Shown here one piece after another: positions 22,923-34,858 of a stretch of 64,000 nucleotides of DNA (positions are counted from its first letter, which is position 1; each line of letters opens with the position of its first letter). Below the pieces are notes generated by a model, which was given only the letters and a program-made list of their open reading frames with translations, searched no databases and had not been told where the DNA came from. Position numbers and translations under genes: made by a program. Origin of the DNA: Rhyacophila brunnea (taxonomy: Eukaryota; Arthropoda; Insecta; Trichoptera; Rhyacophilidae); contig JAGYXB010001996.1 of assembly GCA_022495005.1 (NCBI GenBank), positions 2,170,001 through 2,234,000 on the forward strand, written 5' to 3'.

Positions 22923-23506
22923 AGCTACAGCGTTGCCATCTTTCTTGCCAGATCTAGCACGCAAAATACGTATCTGGCATATGCCGTTAAATCTAATGTT
23001 TTTCGACATACAAACAGCTTGAAGTTTCTCATAAAAATGCTAGAATATTACACGACTTGCCTTACAAATTAACATGCTGGCCTTTTGTACCTAATAATAT
23101 TTTACCAATAAATTAAATGTAACATAAATGATATTTAAATGATAACCAACCTCGTACTTATCTTATTAACTTTTGGTTACATGACTTAGGTATATACATA
23201 TTAGTTTCGAAACAATTAATTCTTCTTCAATATAATATTTTGCTCTCCTGAAACAATATTAAAAAGTATGACTTAATTTTTTTAAGCTTCAAGATTTTTT
23301 TTATTAAAAAAAACTAGCGTTTCTTCCTGCCAATTAGGTTGTTTTTTTACCCTATCTGGCATATTTTTATTAATGGTAGGAACACGGCCCTAAATCTCAG
23401 CCCTACATATAGGTACTTGTGGTTGACGAATGAAATGATTATTACTTGATAATAATTATTATATCAAGTACAGAGCACATGCGATGTTTTGTACATCACA
23501 ACCATA

Positions 23507-24029
23507 CAGTGGCGTCCCTAGGCAGTGCCAAAATGCCGCTACATTTTTTTATACTGTACTTTATATCATCCTTTCATGAGTCCAATATCTAAGAAATGTG
23601 TTGTATGGATACATTACTAACACTATATAAACAACTAAATCTAATTTAAATGCCATCTCTGCTTCAATAGAAAATATTGCCAGTCTACGGTTTCAGATAG
23701 GTATATTTAAAAATACACCTGACAACTTCCAAAACACGAGAGTCACTGGCAAACATATTTGGATAAATTTTAAATTAGGCATAGACGTGTCAATGCTGTT
23801 CACCAAGAACGTGACGTCCAAAAGACAACGGAAGTAAACTAGACATCGCGAACCCGACAAAAAAATCCTGTTAAAACAACCAGTGAGGAGTGAGCTGAAT
23901 TTTTTAATGGAAAGATATTTTCGTTATTACCAAGTTTAGGTAGCTATTTCTATTATATACCTAGCGATTCTCCTCGATTTGCCGCCCCCAAGCGACGCTC
24001 AATCTGCCTACCCCCACGGGACATCACTG
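23507..24029 (+). mobile_element. hAT MITE, CAGTGACGTCCC family, copy 1
   Basis: CAGTGGCGTCCCTAGG...GGGACATCACTG with exact 8-bp duplication CAACCATA (23,499-23,506 and 24,030-24,037). 523 bp. The internal block AATATCTAAGAAATGTGTTG is shared by all five copies in the window. Confidence 0.9.
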
Positions 24030-24688
24030 CAACCATATGTGCTACCCTCCAAAGCCCTTGTGTATCAGTGTGTTTAGATTCGACAATCGTCTGCAATCCT
24101 AAGTAATCATAGTTTTATACAAAAGTGCACAATATTTTACTTACGCCGCTGGACTACAAATATTTTCGAATAATTAATAATAGGTTGAATGGTTCAAAGC
24201 GAGCCCCTAGTTAATTTTATGGTGCACATCACTGAACATAGGCCAATCATCTATCAATAATAGATATATATGTTAAAATTATTGTACACATATATTATTG
24301 TGAGATAGTAAGTTGTTGCCAAGCGTACACATACACAGTGCATTGATTGCACTCGATTCTATCGGTGTTGATGCAGTGTACTGCAATTCAATACATACGT
24401 ACCTACCTATATACATTCTAAATAATTATTATTAGTCAATATTAGTCAGTGAAGTGTAGACATTATACATTGGATTTCATCAAAAGGTATAAAATGATGG
24501 CGAATTCGTGAAAATATACAATTCAATGTCGTATTTAGGCATATCAGTTTGCTTTAGAATAGATTCTTCGATATTTTTAAGCATTAGACCAGCAGTTATC
24601 AAACTTTTACCGTTTACGGTGCCCTCGCGGAGGTTACAATTTCGCAACATTCTTACGAGGCTCCATGGACCGAAATTACTATGGGGCT

Positions 24689-25082
24689 CAGTGACGTCCC
24701 TAGATAAAATGCCGCCCATAGGCAGCACCAAAAATCCGCCTCATTTTTTATACAGTATTTTTATCATCCTTTCATGAGTCCAATATCTAAGAAATGTGTT
24801 GTATGGATACATTACTAATAAAATATCAGAATAATGATTCGCAAATCTGCACGTGTCGTTTCTGGTCACCAAGTACGTCGAAGGACAACGGAAGTAAACT
24901 AGATATCGCGAACCCGATAAAACCAGTGAGCTGATTTTTTTAATGGAAAGATATTTTCGTCATTACTAAGTTTAGGTAGCTATTTCTATATATTCCAAAT
25001 AATTCTCCTCGATTTGCCGCCCTTCAAGTAACTGCCGTCCCCAAGCCACGCTCAATCTGCCTACCCCCACGGGACATCACTG
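24689..25082 (+). mobile_element. hAT MITE, CAGTGACGTCCC family, copy 2
   Basis: 394 bp with exact 8-bp duplication ATGGGGCT (24,681-24,688 and 25,083-25,090). Compared with copy 1, a middle segment of about 130 bp is missing. Confidence 0.92.
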
Positions 25083-25251
25083 ATGGGGCTAAAGAAGCTA
25101 AATGTGTTATAAATGTGTAAATTGACGTGTAAATGACTATGTTGCCGTATTTCTCATACTACTTTTCTAATTTCGATTGAACTAGTATTATTTCTTCAAA
25201 TACTTATAGGTAGGCATTATACCAACCTATATGTTTACAAAATTATTATAA

Positions 25252-25745
25252 ATAATTACAGGATAAAAAGAACTTTTTATAAACCACGTTTTTAAATTTT
25301 CTCTTGAATCATATAAACTTGACAATTCTATGTATTAATAATTTAGGACAAATAATGCAATTGTCAACAAATCATTTTTTTGCTAATTTGCAACAATCAA
25401 ACAAACACTAGAATACTGAAATGTCATTTCGATTTCCATAGTAACGCACGTATATATTAATAATTTCGTTGCCAGGACCACCCCCTTAGCAACCAGTAAT
25501 AGTGGATTGGATTACGGATTTCTTCCGAAATAACTTTTCATACAAAACAGAATTAACTGAAAATGAATTCAATTCTATTTTAAATATGGCTAAAAGTACT
25601 GAAAGAATGCATTGGCATCGTGTTCTGTTATATTATAAAAGTTTCAAATGTCTAGCTAGTCGGAAGTTAGTTAAAATCGATTGCAAGATTTGTACTGGAT
25701 AAACAACTACCGGACAAACAAGAATACGAGCTAAGAAAAACGTGG
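25252..25745 (+). repeat. Dispersed direct repeat, copy 2
   Basis: Partner of 20,033-20,470. An open frame of 66 codons (starting MDWITDFF, from 25,502) runs through it and is broken by substitutions in copy 1. No family recognised. Confidence 0.7.
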
Positions 25746-26079
25746 TAAAATAATATTGATTTTTAGTGGATAAAACATACGTAAATAATATACATCTCCG
25801 TTTTCCAACTGAACTGTCACCTGAGACTGAACGGACAACTAAACTGATCCATCCCATGAGAAAATATAGCCAATAGAAAAAATCTTGGCAATCGTAGCAT
25901 AGTTGTAATGCACAGGGCGCGAAACCCAAGAGACGCAAAAAGATTTTTTCTATTGACTATATTTCCTCATGAATGTTTTTAGAATTATGAGTATGTTATT
26001 TGTTTTCATTCAATACAATGCAATACAAATACAATACAAATTACAGATGGTTAAGATTCGATCAAACTCTGCCTAAACC

Positions 26080-26362
26080 AATTCATAATAGATAAAACAT
26101 ATTCTACTATCTATAAAATATCTAAAAATATGCCATTAATCTTATCTACCTAATTTTAGATATATATTATAGATAGAATAGTATTTTTTACCTAATATCT
26201 ATTGTGGATCGATTTATGCAGCGTTCAATTGAATTTTAAAAACTAAACAACACGTTCTGCAATTTGTATTCTTAGTTTAATGAAAACAATTGAGTATGAC
26301 TGCCAAAGTTGAGTGTCCACCATTTATGTCGGATATTTACAGCCTACCTACACCCTTCATCA
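26080..26362. mobile_element. Right part of a CAGTGGCGAAGGG-family hAT element
   Basis: Ends in ACAGCCTACCTACACCCTTC, the family right end, after TTAATGAAAACAA and an ACCATTTATGTCGGATAT block. The left end is not found. Confidence 0.6.
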
Positions 26363-26912
26363 CCATCGATCAACACAGTAAAAGCGCCTTGCAGTTGTAG
26401 TAGTATTGTTTTATACCATAGAGTCCATAGACACAGGTATTGCAGCAGACAACACCAATACACTCGAGAATCGCCAATGGTGTCAATGTATAATACAGGC
26501 GGCCCTCGACATTCGCAGATACCTAATTGTTTCCTGAAAATGTGTTCCAATGTTGAATGTTCGAAAGTATAGGGATAAAAAATATATATCAAAAAGTGTA
26601 CCTACTTTAAAATATTTATTTATCAATGGGTATAATAAAGCTATGCGTTTTCTTTATAATCTTGTCAAGAGGTAGTTGAATACCACCCTTTTTTCTTTAT
26701 GGAGACAGGAGCATGGAAGCGCACAGTTTTTACACTATCAAAAAAATCAAAATTTTAAGAAATGTATGAAATAGCGAATTGTGCGAAAGTAGATCGTTTA
26801 AAATTCGAGGACGTATACGGATTTCCCTATATGTGTTAAGTAAGTACCTATTGTTTGATAACATTATTCGTTTTGTCTTGTTTCTACTTCTAATTCCTTA
26901 TATACGTTTACC

Positions 26913-27440
26913 CAGTGACGTCCCTAGACAAAATGCCGCCTCTAGGCATGGCCAAAATGCCGCCCCATTTTTATACAGAATTTTTTATCCTCCTTTCATG
27001 ACTCCAATATCTAAGAAATGTGTTGTATGGATACATTAGTATCAAAATATAATTACCACTAAGTAAATCTAATTTTATTTAAATGCCATCTCTGCTTCAA
27101 TAGACAATATTGCGAGTCCACGGTTTCAGATACATTAAAAAATATACCTGACAACTTCTAAAACTCGCGAGTGAATAGCAAAAATATTTTTAGATACATT
27201 TTAAATTAGGTATGTATCTACCTATAATTTAAATATACCTACTTCGGAAATCTGCCCGTGCCATTGCTGGTCATCAATGACATAACGACCAAGGACAACG
27301 GAAGTAAACTAGACATCGCAAACCCGACAAAATATTTACTTTTCAGTTAAAACCTTTTATGTTAATTACATTTTGTTTCCAACCAGTGACCTGATTTATT
27401 TTATTGGAAAGATATTTCCGTTATTACTAAGTTTATGTAG

Positions 27441-27479
<39 letters not shown>

Positions 27480-27572
27480 TATATCTAATGATTCTCCTCG
27501 AAGGTGGCAACCTTCGAATAACTGCCGCCCCCAAGCGACGCACAATCTGCCTACCCTCATGGGACGTCACTG
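26913..27572 (+). mobile_element. hAT MITE, CAGTGACGTCCC family, copy 3
   Basis: 660 bp, the longest uninterrupted copy, with exact 8-bp duplication CGTTTACC (26,905-26,912 and 27,573-27,580). A (TA)n run of about 36 bp at 27,440-27,476 lies inside. Confidence 0.92.
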
Positions 27573-27580
27573 CGTTTACC

Positions 27581-28034
27581 TTACCAGAACTAATAGAAAA
27601 TTAGTTTTGCATGCACAGGAGTCCACGTACGTTGCCCTTCCAAAAATATGATCATTCTGGTAGGGGAAGAATTCATATTGTAAAACCCTGTGTCGCCAGT
27701 TTACCGATCACCGATTTAATTTGGTAATGTACAAAGTTCATCACGAAAGTGGGACACGGGCATCATCAGACCAGACGAGTCGACCCCGTTGGGTTTTCGG
27801 TGCACCAGCCCGTAAATGGAATCGCCCTAGTTACTCGGTCGAAGTGCATGCACGTGAATTCTTCCAGTATCCCTCAAAGGGATTTTTGATTGTGCCCATC
27901 GCGCGACCTTCGCCCAACACCCTAACCTGACCCACGTTTGATTAAATATCGACGATTGTTTATATTTTTTGTTGTTGTTGGATGCAGCAGTAAACAATGC
28001 ATTATAGTGATCAGCAGACAAACTAACAATTGTT
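27581..28034. other. Spacer, no gene supported
   Basis: Moderately GC-rich around 27,730-27,930, with overlapping short open frames on both strands but no recognisable domain. Confidence 0.4.
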
Positions 28035-28140
28035 ACGCGGTCGTGGTCCAGTACGTCACTGGGCTCTCAACCAGGAGCTCCGCGTTCTATCCCGATGAGG
28101 TTACAATACTCACAATGTATTTCTGTAATTTACTGAGTGT
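28035..28140 (+). mobile_element. tRNA-headed SINE fragment (family 2)
   Basis: GGTCGTGGTCCAGTACGTCA looks like an A-box region. ACTGGGCTCTCAACCAGGAG is the anticodon-arm text frequent in tRNA-derived SINE heads. The B-box (GCGTTCTATCCC) is degraded. The body is not resolved. Confidence 0.5.
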
Positions 28141-28779
28141 TTATGTGATCGTTTCACTTATATTACTACACTACTGTCATTGGGTCCCGTGGCCTGTTGT
28201 AATGTTAAAGAATATAACATGCGACGAAATGTTAGTTACGGCTTCATTAAAGTATCTATACTTATTCCAGTTGGTAGGTATACTTCTATAAAATGTTGAA
28301 ACATCGTATAATAGGCAGCCAACGAATCCTATCTCTATCCTCCACGGAAGTAGTAAATACCTAGTACTTTTTTTATAAAAAAAATATTAGGTTCAATAGT
28401 TTACTTGCAACAAGAAACGGTTATAATATAATATTAGGTATGTCTCACATATTATCACACTGCCGATTCTTCGCTCCGAAAGGCTCTTTTTGCGATGGAT
28501 GTGATGTTTTTTTTAATCTATAATTTTTCCTCCCAAATACCTTATTTTCTTACTGTGTCTGGCATATTATGTTTGTTAACTAGCGGTAAAGAAAGATAAA
28601 CCGTATATTTGCATAAGGGTTTCAAGACTAAAAACGTATTTTTAAAACAATCTACCATCTTTTAAAATAAAAAATCAAGTCAAATCTAAAGTATCTAAGA
28701 CAAAGCGTCAAAACAGGCCATAGGTACTTACTTACATTCAATGTCAATACAAAGAATATTAGTACTTATTTAAGTAATA

Positions 28780-29225
28780 CTAATTTAATTCTAATTTAAT
28801 ACTAATGACTTAGTAATACTAAGTGAACACTATTTGAATACCTACTAATCTAATAATAATCTAATACTTATTTAATACTAATTTAATACTAGTTTAATAC
28901 TAAGTATCTATTACTAATTTAATACTAAATTAATACTAATTGAACACTAATTGAATATCTACTAATCTAATAATAATCTAATACGTATTTAATACTAATT
29001 TAATACTAGTTTAATACTAAGTACCTATTACTAATTTAATACTAAATTAATACTAATTGAACACTAATTGAATATCTACAAATCTAATAATAATCTAATA
29101 CTTATTTAATACTAATTTAATACTAGTTTAATACTAAGTACCTATTACTAATTTAATACTAAATTAATACTACTTAATTGAATACTAGTTTAATACTAAT
29201 TTACCACTAATTTAATACTATTTCA
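28780..29225. repeat. AT-rich satellite, TTTAATACTAA units in a 118-bp higher order
   Basis: Short units of the type ATTTAATACTA repeat throughout. A longer block beginning CTAATAATAATCTAATAC recurs near 28,848, 28,967 and 29,083 with only few changes, giving a higher-order period close to 118 bp. Confidence 0.85.
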
Positions 29226-30031
29226 ATCGTACTGGATACGATCGAATGATATAAGTAATACAAAAATTCCATATTACTTATACGTAGATACTTATAGCCT
29301 AAACCTCAACTATCTGATCTTTTCCTAGCTTCGGTGTAATCTCTGAGTTGCACTAATTCTAATTCGATTAAACTATAACTGTATTTATATATGACAATAT
29401 CAAAGTTATTATTTTTTATTATCTGACTTTCGTATCTTGTATTAAGGCTAACAGTTTGAGAGCCTCGCGTGCGACGTCATTGCAGCAGCGTCGGGACGCT
29501 GGGTACAGGCGCCAATGATAAACTAGAGCGCCGTCCTTCTAAACTAAACGAAATCCACGAAATAGTTATTTGTCATACAGAAAGTAAATATATCTTTTCC
29601 TGGGAGTAATCGGCCACGAGATTGTAATAAGTACACACATATATTATAGAACATGTCAGGTAAATACCAAATACCTACTTAAGTTTCGAACTGGCAGTAT
29701 TTACTAGGTACCTATATATTTTTGACATATATTTACATATTTGTGTTCGGCAAGGTAGGTCGCCAACTGCTCGGTAATTAATGATATCAAAAAAGTGTTG
29801 CATTAAAATCGCTTCTAAGTTTTGACGATAATTGCGTTCCGGCGGCCATGTTATACGCATAACTCCCGAAAGATCTCAACCAATCCGGTTATTTAAGTTA
29901 AAGTTGTACTTTGCAAACCATTAATTATTCATTTAATTAATGAACAAAACAAATCCAAATAACACTTCTTTTTTGTATCGATATCAAATATCAATTCTCA
30001 AATTTATCGTACTGTTAACCTAATGAAAAGG
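29226..30031. other. Spacer, no gene
   Basis: No significant frame or repeat. A slightly GC-rich patch near 29,460-29,520 (GTGCGACGTCATTGCAGCAG) shows nothing recognisable. Confidence 0.45.
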
Positions 30032-30039
30032 TTACCTAG

Positions 30040-30855
30040 CAGTGGCGAACTCAGGATTTAATATTGGGGGGAGTCCAAGGAGGAGAATGTAGATTGGACC
30101 CATAGGTTCTTTTTCTTCTTCATATAGTTATTTTTACTTATTTTCACAATACACAGCAGTATATTTGTACAGTTTCTCCTAGTTTTTATTAAATTTGAGG
30201 CATACCGGAGGCGGTAACCGTTGAGCGTGTCATCAGCAACTGGCGGATTGGAAGTGACTAACAGCGACCATGCTGGACATATGCGCCTAGTATGCTAAAA
30301 CATTACTCAAATAATATCGGCTGTACTACCCGCTTGGTCTAGAGAGCAACAATATTTATGCCGAAATCCACTGAAAAAAAATGTTCTTTTGATTTACACC
30401 ACCCCCGACTATAGTGGGTGTAGTCGTTCTTTTCGCCGAATGTTTATCGTCGATTTTTGGTTTTTAATATTGAGGTTCCAAAATATTAATTAAAAATGGA
30501 CAAAAAAGTATTATTGCATTTAACTTATACACAAACCTACTCAACACAACACTGCCCAATTTCTCGTTTATCGGTCTTTTGTCTATTGCACTCGGTGTAC
30601 CTACACCATGGCCCCCACCTCCTGAAACGGGCCCTAAGGCTAGGATATTTGGCGGGCCCCCTACTTGCCGCTAAGATTAAAGGCAGTGTGAAACACTACA
30701 TTAACGTTTTTCAAATTGTGTTTTAGTTCAAATTAAGGGTACTTATACAGTGAATTATTGGCGATTTTTAATACATCTATTTTAATAATGGAGCTGTCGA
30801 GTTTTGTTTGGGGGGTGCCAGGGCCCCTTGCCTCCCCCCCCTGTGTGCGCCACTG
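30040..30855. mobile_element. hAT element, non-autonomous, 816 bp
   Basis: CAGTGGCGAACTCAGG on the left and GTGTGCGCCACTG on the right, with exact 8-bp duplication TTACCTAG (30,032-30,039 and 30,856-30,863). Its right third includes the CATGGCCCCCACC block homologous to the MITE at 21,869-22,275. No transposase frame. Confidence 0.87.
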
Positions 30856-31299
30856 TTACCTAGCATTACGTCTTTAACGATTAGCTGTAGTAAAAAGACT
30901 GACTGTTGAAGGGTGTCAAACGATAAGTAACCAAAAATAACATTCAACATACACAGTTAGTCAGTTATTCCTTCGATATCAATCAATGTTAATAGCTAAA
31001 AGGGCGTACAGGAATTTTGACGAATGGGGTTAGATTGTTTAGAATACCAAAATCAGCATAACATACTCAAAACTGCAAGATCGTCCTTGGTGAAGTTACA
31101 ACTATTTTTTGGTAGGTCTCATAGTGAAACATATACGGAGATTTTTAAAATTAGTTTATCACACTCGTCGACAGTGGCGAGGGGTGGAGGTAGGCATTGA
31201 AGATTCGACATAAATAGTGCACACTAAACTTTGCCAGTTATACTTATTTGTTTTCATTGAACTAAGAATGCAATTTGCAGATGATGTTGGTCTGTTTTT

Positions 31300-31735
31300 T
31301 CTGTGTTAATCTTGCCGATTTTTTGAATAATAAAATGCCTACTTAATTCTTGTCAAATTTGGGATCACAGAGATTATTAATATAATTTTTTATCGTGAAT
31401 ATTTTACAAAAATTACCTCGTCATAAATTATACTAATGGTTTTATAAATGCGTTTAAAAATTAATAAATGTAAAAAATCTTAACACCACTGCACAGTTAT
31501 GTACCGAAATATGACTATATTCTAAAACATTAGAGCGAGAGGTTTAAAAGAATACTATTTTATGTAACAAAAATACTTTATGCAGTCATCAAATGTTTAA
31601 AATAACTATAAAGGATAATAAGGCTTCAAAATTATATAAATAGATTATCTACAACGTTTAAGGAGTGTCCAGGATCATGGTTTGAAAATACGATAAAAAC
31701 TCAATTTTGACCTACGACGAGCATGTGGGCCGTTA
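31300..31735 (+). repeat. Dispersed repeat, copy A
   Basis: Diverged inverted copy of 54,790-55,205. Shared blocks include TTAGAATATAGTCATATTTC (as inverse), ACTTTATGCAGTCAT and GATTATCTACAACGTTTAAG. Inserted inside the hAT element at 31,172. Confidence 0.72.
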
Positions 31736-31949
31736 AGCCCTACTTAGCCAAACTGTAATCGATAAAAAATATTCTTCTATCTATAAAATATCTACAATTA
31801 TGTCTGGTTTAATGACATAACTTTAGATATTTTATATACAAACAATATTTTTTTACTATTATATACGATTAGACAGGGTTTAATTTAATTATAAAAACTA
31901 ACAAACACCATCTACACATTGTAGTCTTAGTTCAATGAAAACAAATACG

Positions 31950-32312
31950 TTGAAGACGGCACTTCAGTGAAACGACAAATAATTTTAAACTATAGGTGCG
32001 ACGAAATTTTGGACTCGCTGGCAATCGGAGAGCACGTGAAACACGTAAATTTGTTTCGTGATGGCGACGGGGGTATTAATTCTTCAATCGTGTAAAGATG
32101 ACTAAAAAACGTTACCCATTTACTTGAAAAAGAAAACATGTCAATGAATATATTATTATTGTTACTAATAGAACAATAAACAGAACATTAAATGGACGCA
32201 TGTTGGATTTATATGACAAATTATATTTCGTTCGGCACGCGTCATTTGCACAATTCGCGCATCGCCTAACCACGATTTTTTAGACCATGCCTCAACTGAG
32301 GTATAGCCTTAA
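31950..32312. mobile_element. TTAA MITE, copy 2, full length
   Basis: 363 bp. The right end reads GGTATAGCCTTAA; the left TTAA is mutated to TTGA. It interrupts the hAT element sequence ACAAATA...CTGAAAAAG, whose uninterrupted form is seen at about 52,880-52,900. Confidence 0.85.
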
Positions 32313-32637
32313 CTGAAAAAGTATAGTGTGAATTATTTATGTCAGATCGTAACAGCCTACCTCCACCCTTCGCCAGTGACACTCGATAAGTTGATATATT
32401 ACGACTGGTGTGGTTCTACTCCCTGACCACCTCGTGTGGGCCAAATCCCAATCTTCTATTATTAGGATTCGCTCCCTGGCCGTCCTCGATTTATGGGAGG
32501 CACTGAAGAGTCAGTGTATAGAACAGAATGATATTAAAGGAGTAAAATTACCAAAATTAATAACCAATTTGCCATCATTACTTAGTAATGCGAGATCTCT
32601 GTCATGGTTCACGTATCGCATGTTATGTTGTCTAGAG

Positions 32638-32700
32638 CAGTGGTAGACGGCCTGTGGCTTGCGGGCCGCATGCGATCTTCAATGCCATTTATTGCGCCCC
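32638..32700. mobile_element. hAT terminal-repeat-like sequence
   Basis: CAGTGGTAGACGGCCTGTGG then GCGGGCCGCATGCG resembles hAT ends. No partner end was found nearby, so it is a truncated copy. It follows directly on a 78-codon frame (32,410-32,646) with no recognisable domain. Confidence 0.45.
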
Positions 32701-32782
32701 AATGCCAAAATTTGGCAAATATGCAAAACATATCCTAATAATGATCTGGACTAGATTTTCAGTGAGACTTTTGATCCATTAA

Positions 32783-33015
32783 CTGTGGTAATATGACAAA
32801 ACATGATATGTCCGTTTTTTGTCAAATTGAGTTATGTATACCTTCAGACCCGTATCAATGATATCTACAAGAGGTCATAATATGGTATTAATTAATAGGT
32901 AAGTAAATTTAATCAATATGTGATTTGTTCATTGTTTAAATATATTTTGAAGTTTAAATTTGCTCCTGAACAATTTAGAAAAACGGACATATCATGTTTT
33001 GCCATCTTACCACAG
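32783..33015. mobile_element. MITE with 37-bp inverted ends
   Basis: CTGTGGTAATATGACAAAAC...GATATGTCCGTTTTT on the left is mirrored by the right end (AAAAACGGACATATCATG...TTACCACAG) with two mismatches. The target duplication is uncertain (CATTA occurs on both sides). Confidence 0.65.
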
Positions 33016-33369
33016 ACATTATAAGGGACCGTCAATGTATGACGCCACACGATTTTTGACATTCTTCGACCCCCTTTCTCAGAACAAAATAGTTTATTTT
33101 TTGTTGACTGTGTGACGTCTCATTTTCTACAACCCTCCTATCGTCTTCGTCACAAATCATCACACCTAGTGGCAAAGACTTACTAGACGATTATTCAGAC
33201 TTTAGAGGCTGCTTTAATAAAAATAATTTTTGTATTAGGTATGGGTATATATTATTATTAGTAATAAACTAATGCGCTGCGTTGTATATTTACCACACAA
33301 TACGTTCAAACGCTGTAATAATCCGTACGTAAATTGCACGATAGCTTGGCGAGGTAACGTGGCAGTTTT

Positions 33370-33475
33370 TTTTTCTTTTCTCACTTCTCGTAAAAAACAA
33401 AAAAAAATCTATTAATATAACCTGCACTCTGTGGAGACCCACATAATAATCTCAGGATCGAACACGATAAAAAAT
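33370..33475 (+). mobile_element. SINE body fragment (family 1)
   Basis: TTCTCGTAAAAAACAAAAAA and ACTCTGTGGAGACCCACATA match the body of the SINE at 1,998-2,235. The tRNA-like head is missing (5' truncation). Confidence 0.7.
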
Positions 33476-33818
33476 ATGTTTTTGTATAGAATATCATGAT
33501 TATCTACCGGAAAACTCTCGTAACAGATCAGCAGATTGCAGTTTCATAATCAGCAAATAATTAAAACACAGATAACAATTCAAAAACAGTTTTTTTCTTC
33601 GCCATTAATCATGTTTAATTTTAGATAATTTTAAAAATAAAATTTAAATTGTTCAGTGTTTAATTAAATTTTAAAATACTTATCACTAAAACGATGAGTT
33701 TTCTTATTCTACGTTGACATTTTACCTATTGTGTACATAGTTACCTGTTCGTCATCTACATTATAGGTACCGATCAATTATTATTATCTTCGTAAGCCCC
33801 GTAAGTATGACTGATAAG

Positions 33819-34253
33819 CAGAGCGTTGGAGCGAAACTTGGAGCAGGACCACGGAGCAGTGGAGCAGTGGGGTTTTACCCAGAGCAGGAGCGGAGCCGGA
33901 GCACCGAAAGTGTGGAGTGCTTCACTGCTCCGGATGTTTTTTTATTATTAAAATTTCGTCCTATAATCCAATATAAATATTATATTTGACACTTTGCAAC
34001 ACTGGAATTATTTGAAATACGACAATACCGCCAAGTGATAAATAACCTCACTTTTTTGACAGAAGAGGCAGATAATGAAAGGACGAATAATAAACATTAT
34101 TTCAAAACTAGGTACTTATTATTTTATTTTATAATATTTGTATACGTATAATCTATTAAAGATTTTTACCCGGAGCGGAGCTGGAGTAAGTATTAGGTCC
34201 CGGAGTGGAACTGGAGTGGAGCAACTCAAAAAAGGGTCCGCTCCAACCCTCTG
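33819..34253. mobile_element. hAT MITE with GGAGC-rich subterminal repeats
   Basis: Left end CAGAGCGTTGGAGCG, right end CGCTCCAACCCTCTG, and an exact 8-bp duplication CTGATAAG (33,811-33,818 and 34,254-34,261). Both terminal zones carry many GGAGC/GGAGT motifs in one orientation. Confidence 0.88.
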
Positions 34254-34502
34254 CTGATAAGTACCTATGCACTATTTTACCTACGTCAAAAGCCACTATC
34301 GGGCCCTCTCCTTGTCATTTATATTGGACTCCTAACTTGTCAAGTTTATTAAACTGCATCATGGTATTATAAATGTATGTAAGTATCAGTAAAAGCCCTC
34401 AAGGCAAGAATATGCTGGTAAAAATGACCTGAAAATGAAAGAGAGATTTGGGAATTGGGCAGTGTTTTAATCATGAATGTCAAACGTATTATGTTATTAA
34501 TG

Positions 34503-34858
34503 TTAAGGCTATACATCAGCTGGGGACGGTCTAAAACGATCGAGACTACGCGACGCGACACCTGCAGAACAAAACATAATTTGTCATAAAAATTCAACAT
34601 GCATCCATTTAATGTTCTGTTTATTGTTCTATTAGTAACAATAATAATATATTCATTGACATGTTTTCTTTTTAAAGTAAATGGGTAACGTTTTTTAGTC
34701 ATCTTTACACGATTTAAGAATTAATACCCCCGTCGCCATCACGAAACAAATTTACGTGTTCACAACTCGACTTTCGCTCTCCGATTGCCAGCGAGTCGAA
34801 AATTTCGTCTCACCTATAGTTGAAAATTATTTGCCGTTTCACTTATGTACGCTCTTAA
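34503..34858. mobile_element. TTAA MITE, copy 3, full length
   Basis: TTAAGGCTATACATCAGC...GTACGCTCTTAA, 356 bp. Opposite orientation to copy 2. Confidence 0.87.

Larger units (their letters stand above)
20665..23370. repeat. Foldback arrangement with arms of about 450 bp
   Basis: The left arm (about 20,665-21,119) and right arm (about 22,940-23,370) are diverged inverted copies. Shared blocks include ATGCCAGAT, GCAGAAAAAAACGCTAG, GTCATACTTTT, AGCTGTTTG and TAGATTTAACG, in the same order. The space between holds three MITEs (21,123-21,326, 21,869-22,275 and 22,312-22,922). It is either a large foldback transposon or two inverted copies of one element. Confidence 0.6.
31172..32378. mobile_element. 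CAGTGGCGAGGGG-family hAT element with nested insertions
   Basis: The left end CAGTGGCGAGGGGTGGAGG and right end CCTCCACCCTTCGCCAGTG match the ends of 52,280-53,107. Inside are a dispersed repeat (31,300-31,735) and a TTAA MITE (31,950-32,312). The flanking 8-mers agree only partly, so the duplication is eroded. Confidence 0.75.

Noticed and set aside
27938..28291. 117-codon frame as a membrane protein gene
   Set aside because: It runs through a tRNA-like SINE head. Hydrophobicity comes from T-rich DNA, and no family or splice context is visible.
28780..29225. A CRISPR-like array
   Set aside because: Repeats are contiguous AT-rich satellite units without unique spacers, in a eukaryotic context.
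31172..32378. An 8-bp duplication for this hAT element
   Set aside because: The flanks CTCGTCGA and ACACTCGA share only their last four bases in register, so no duplication is claimed.
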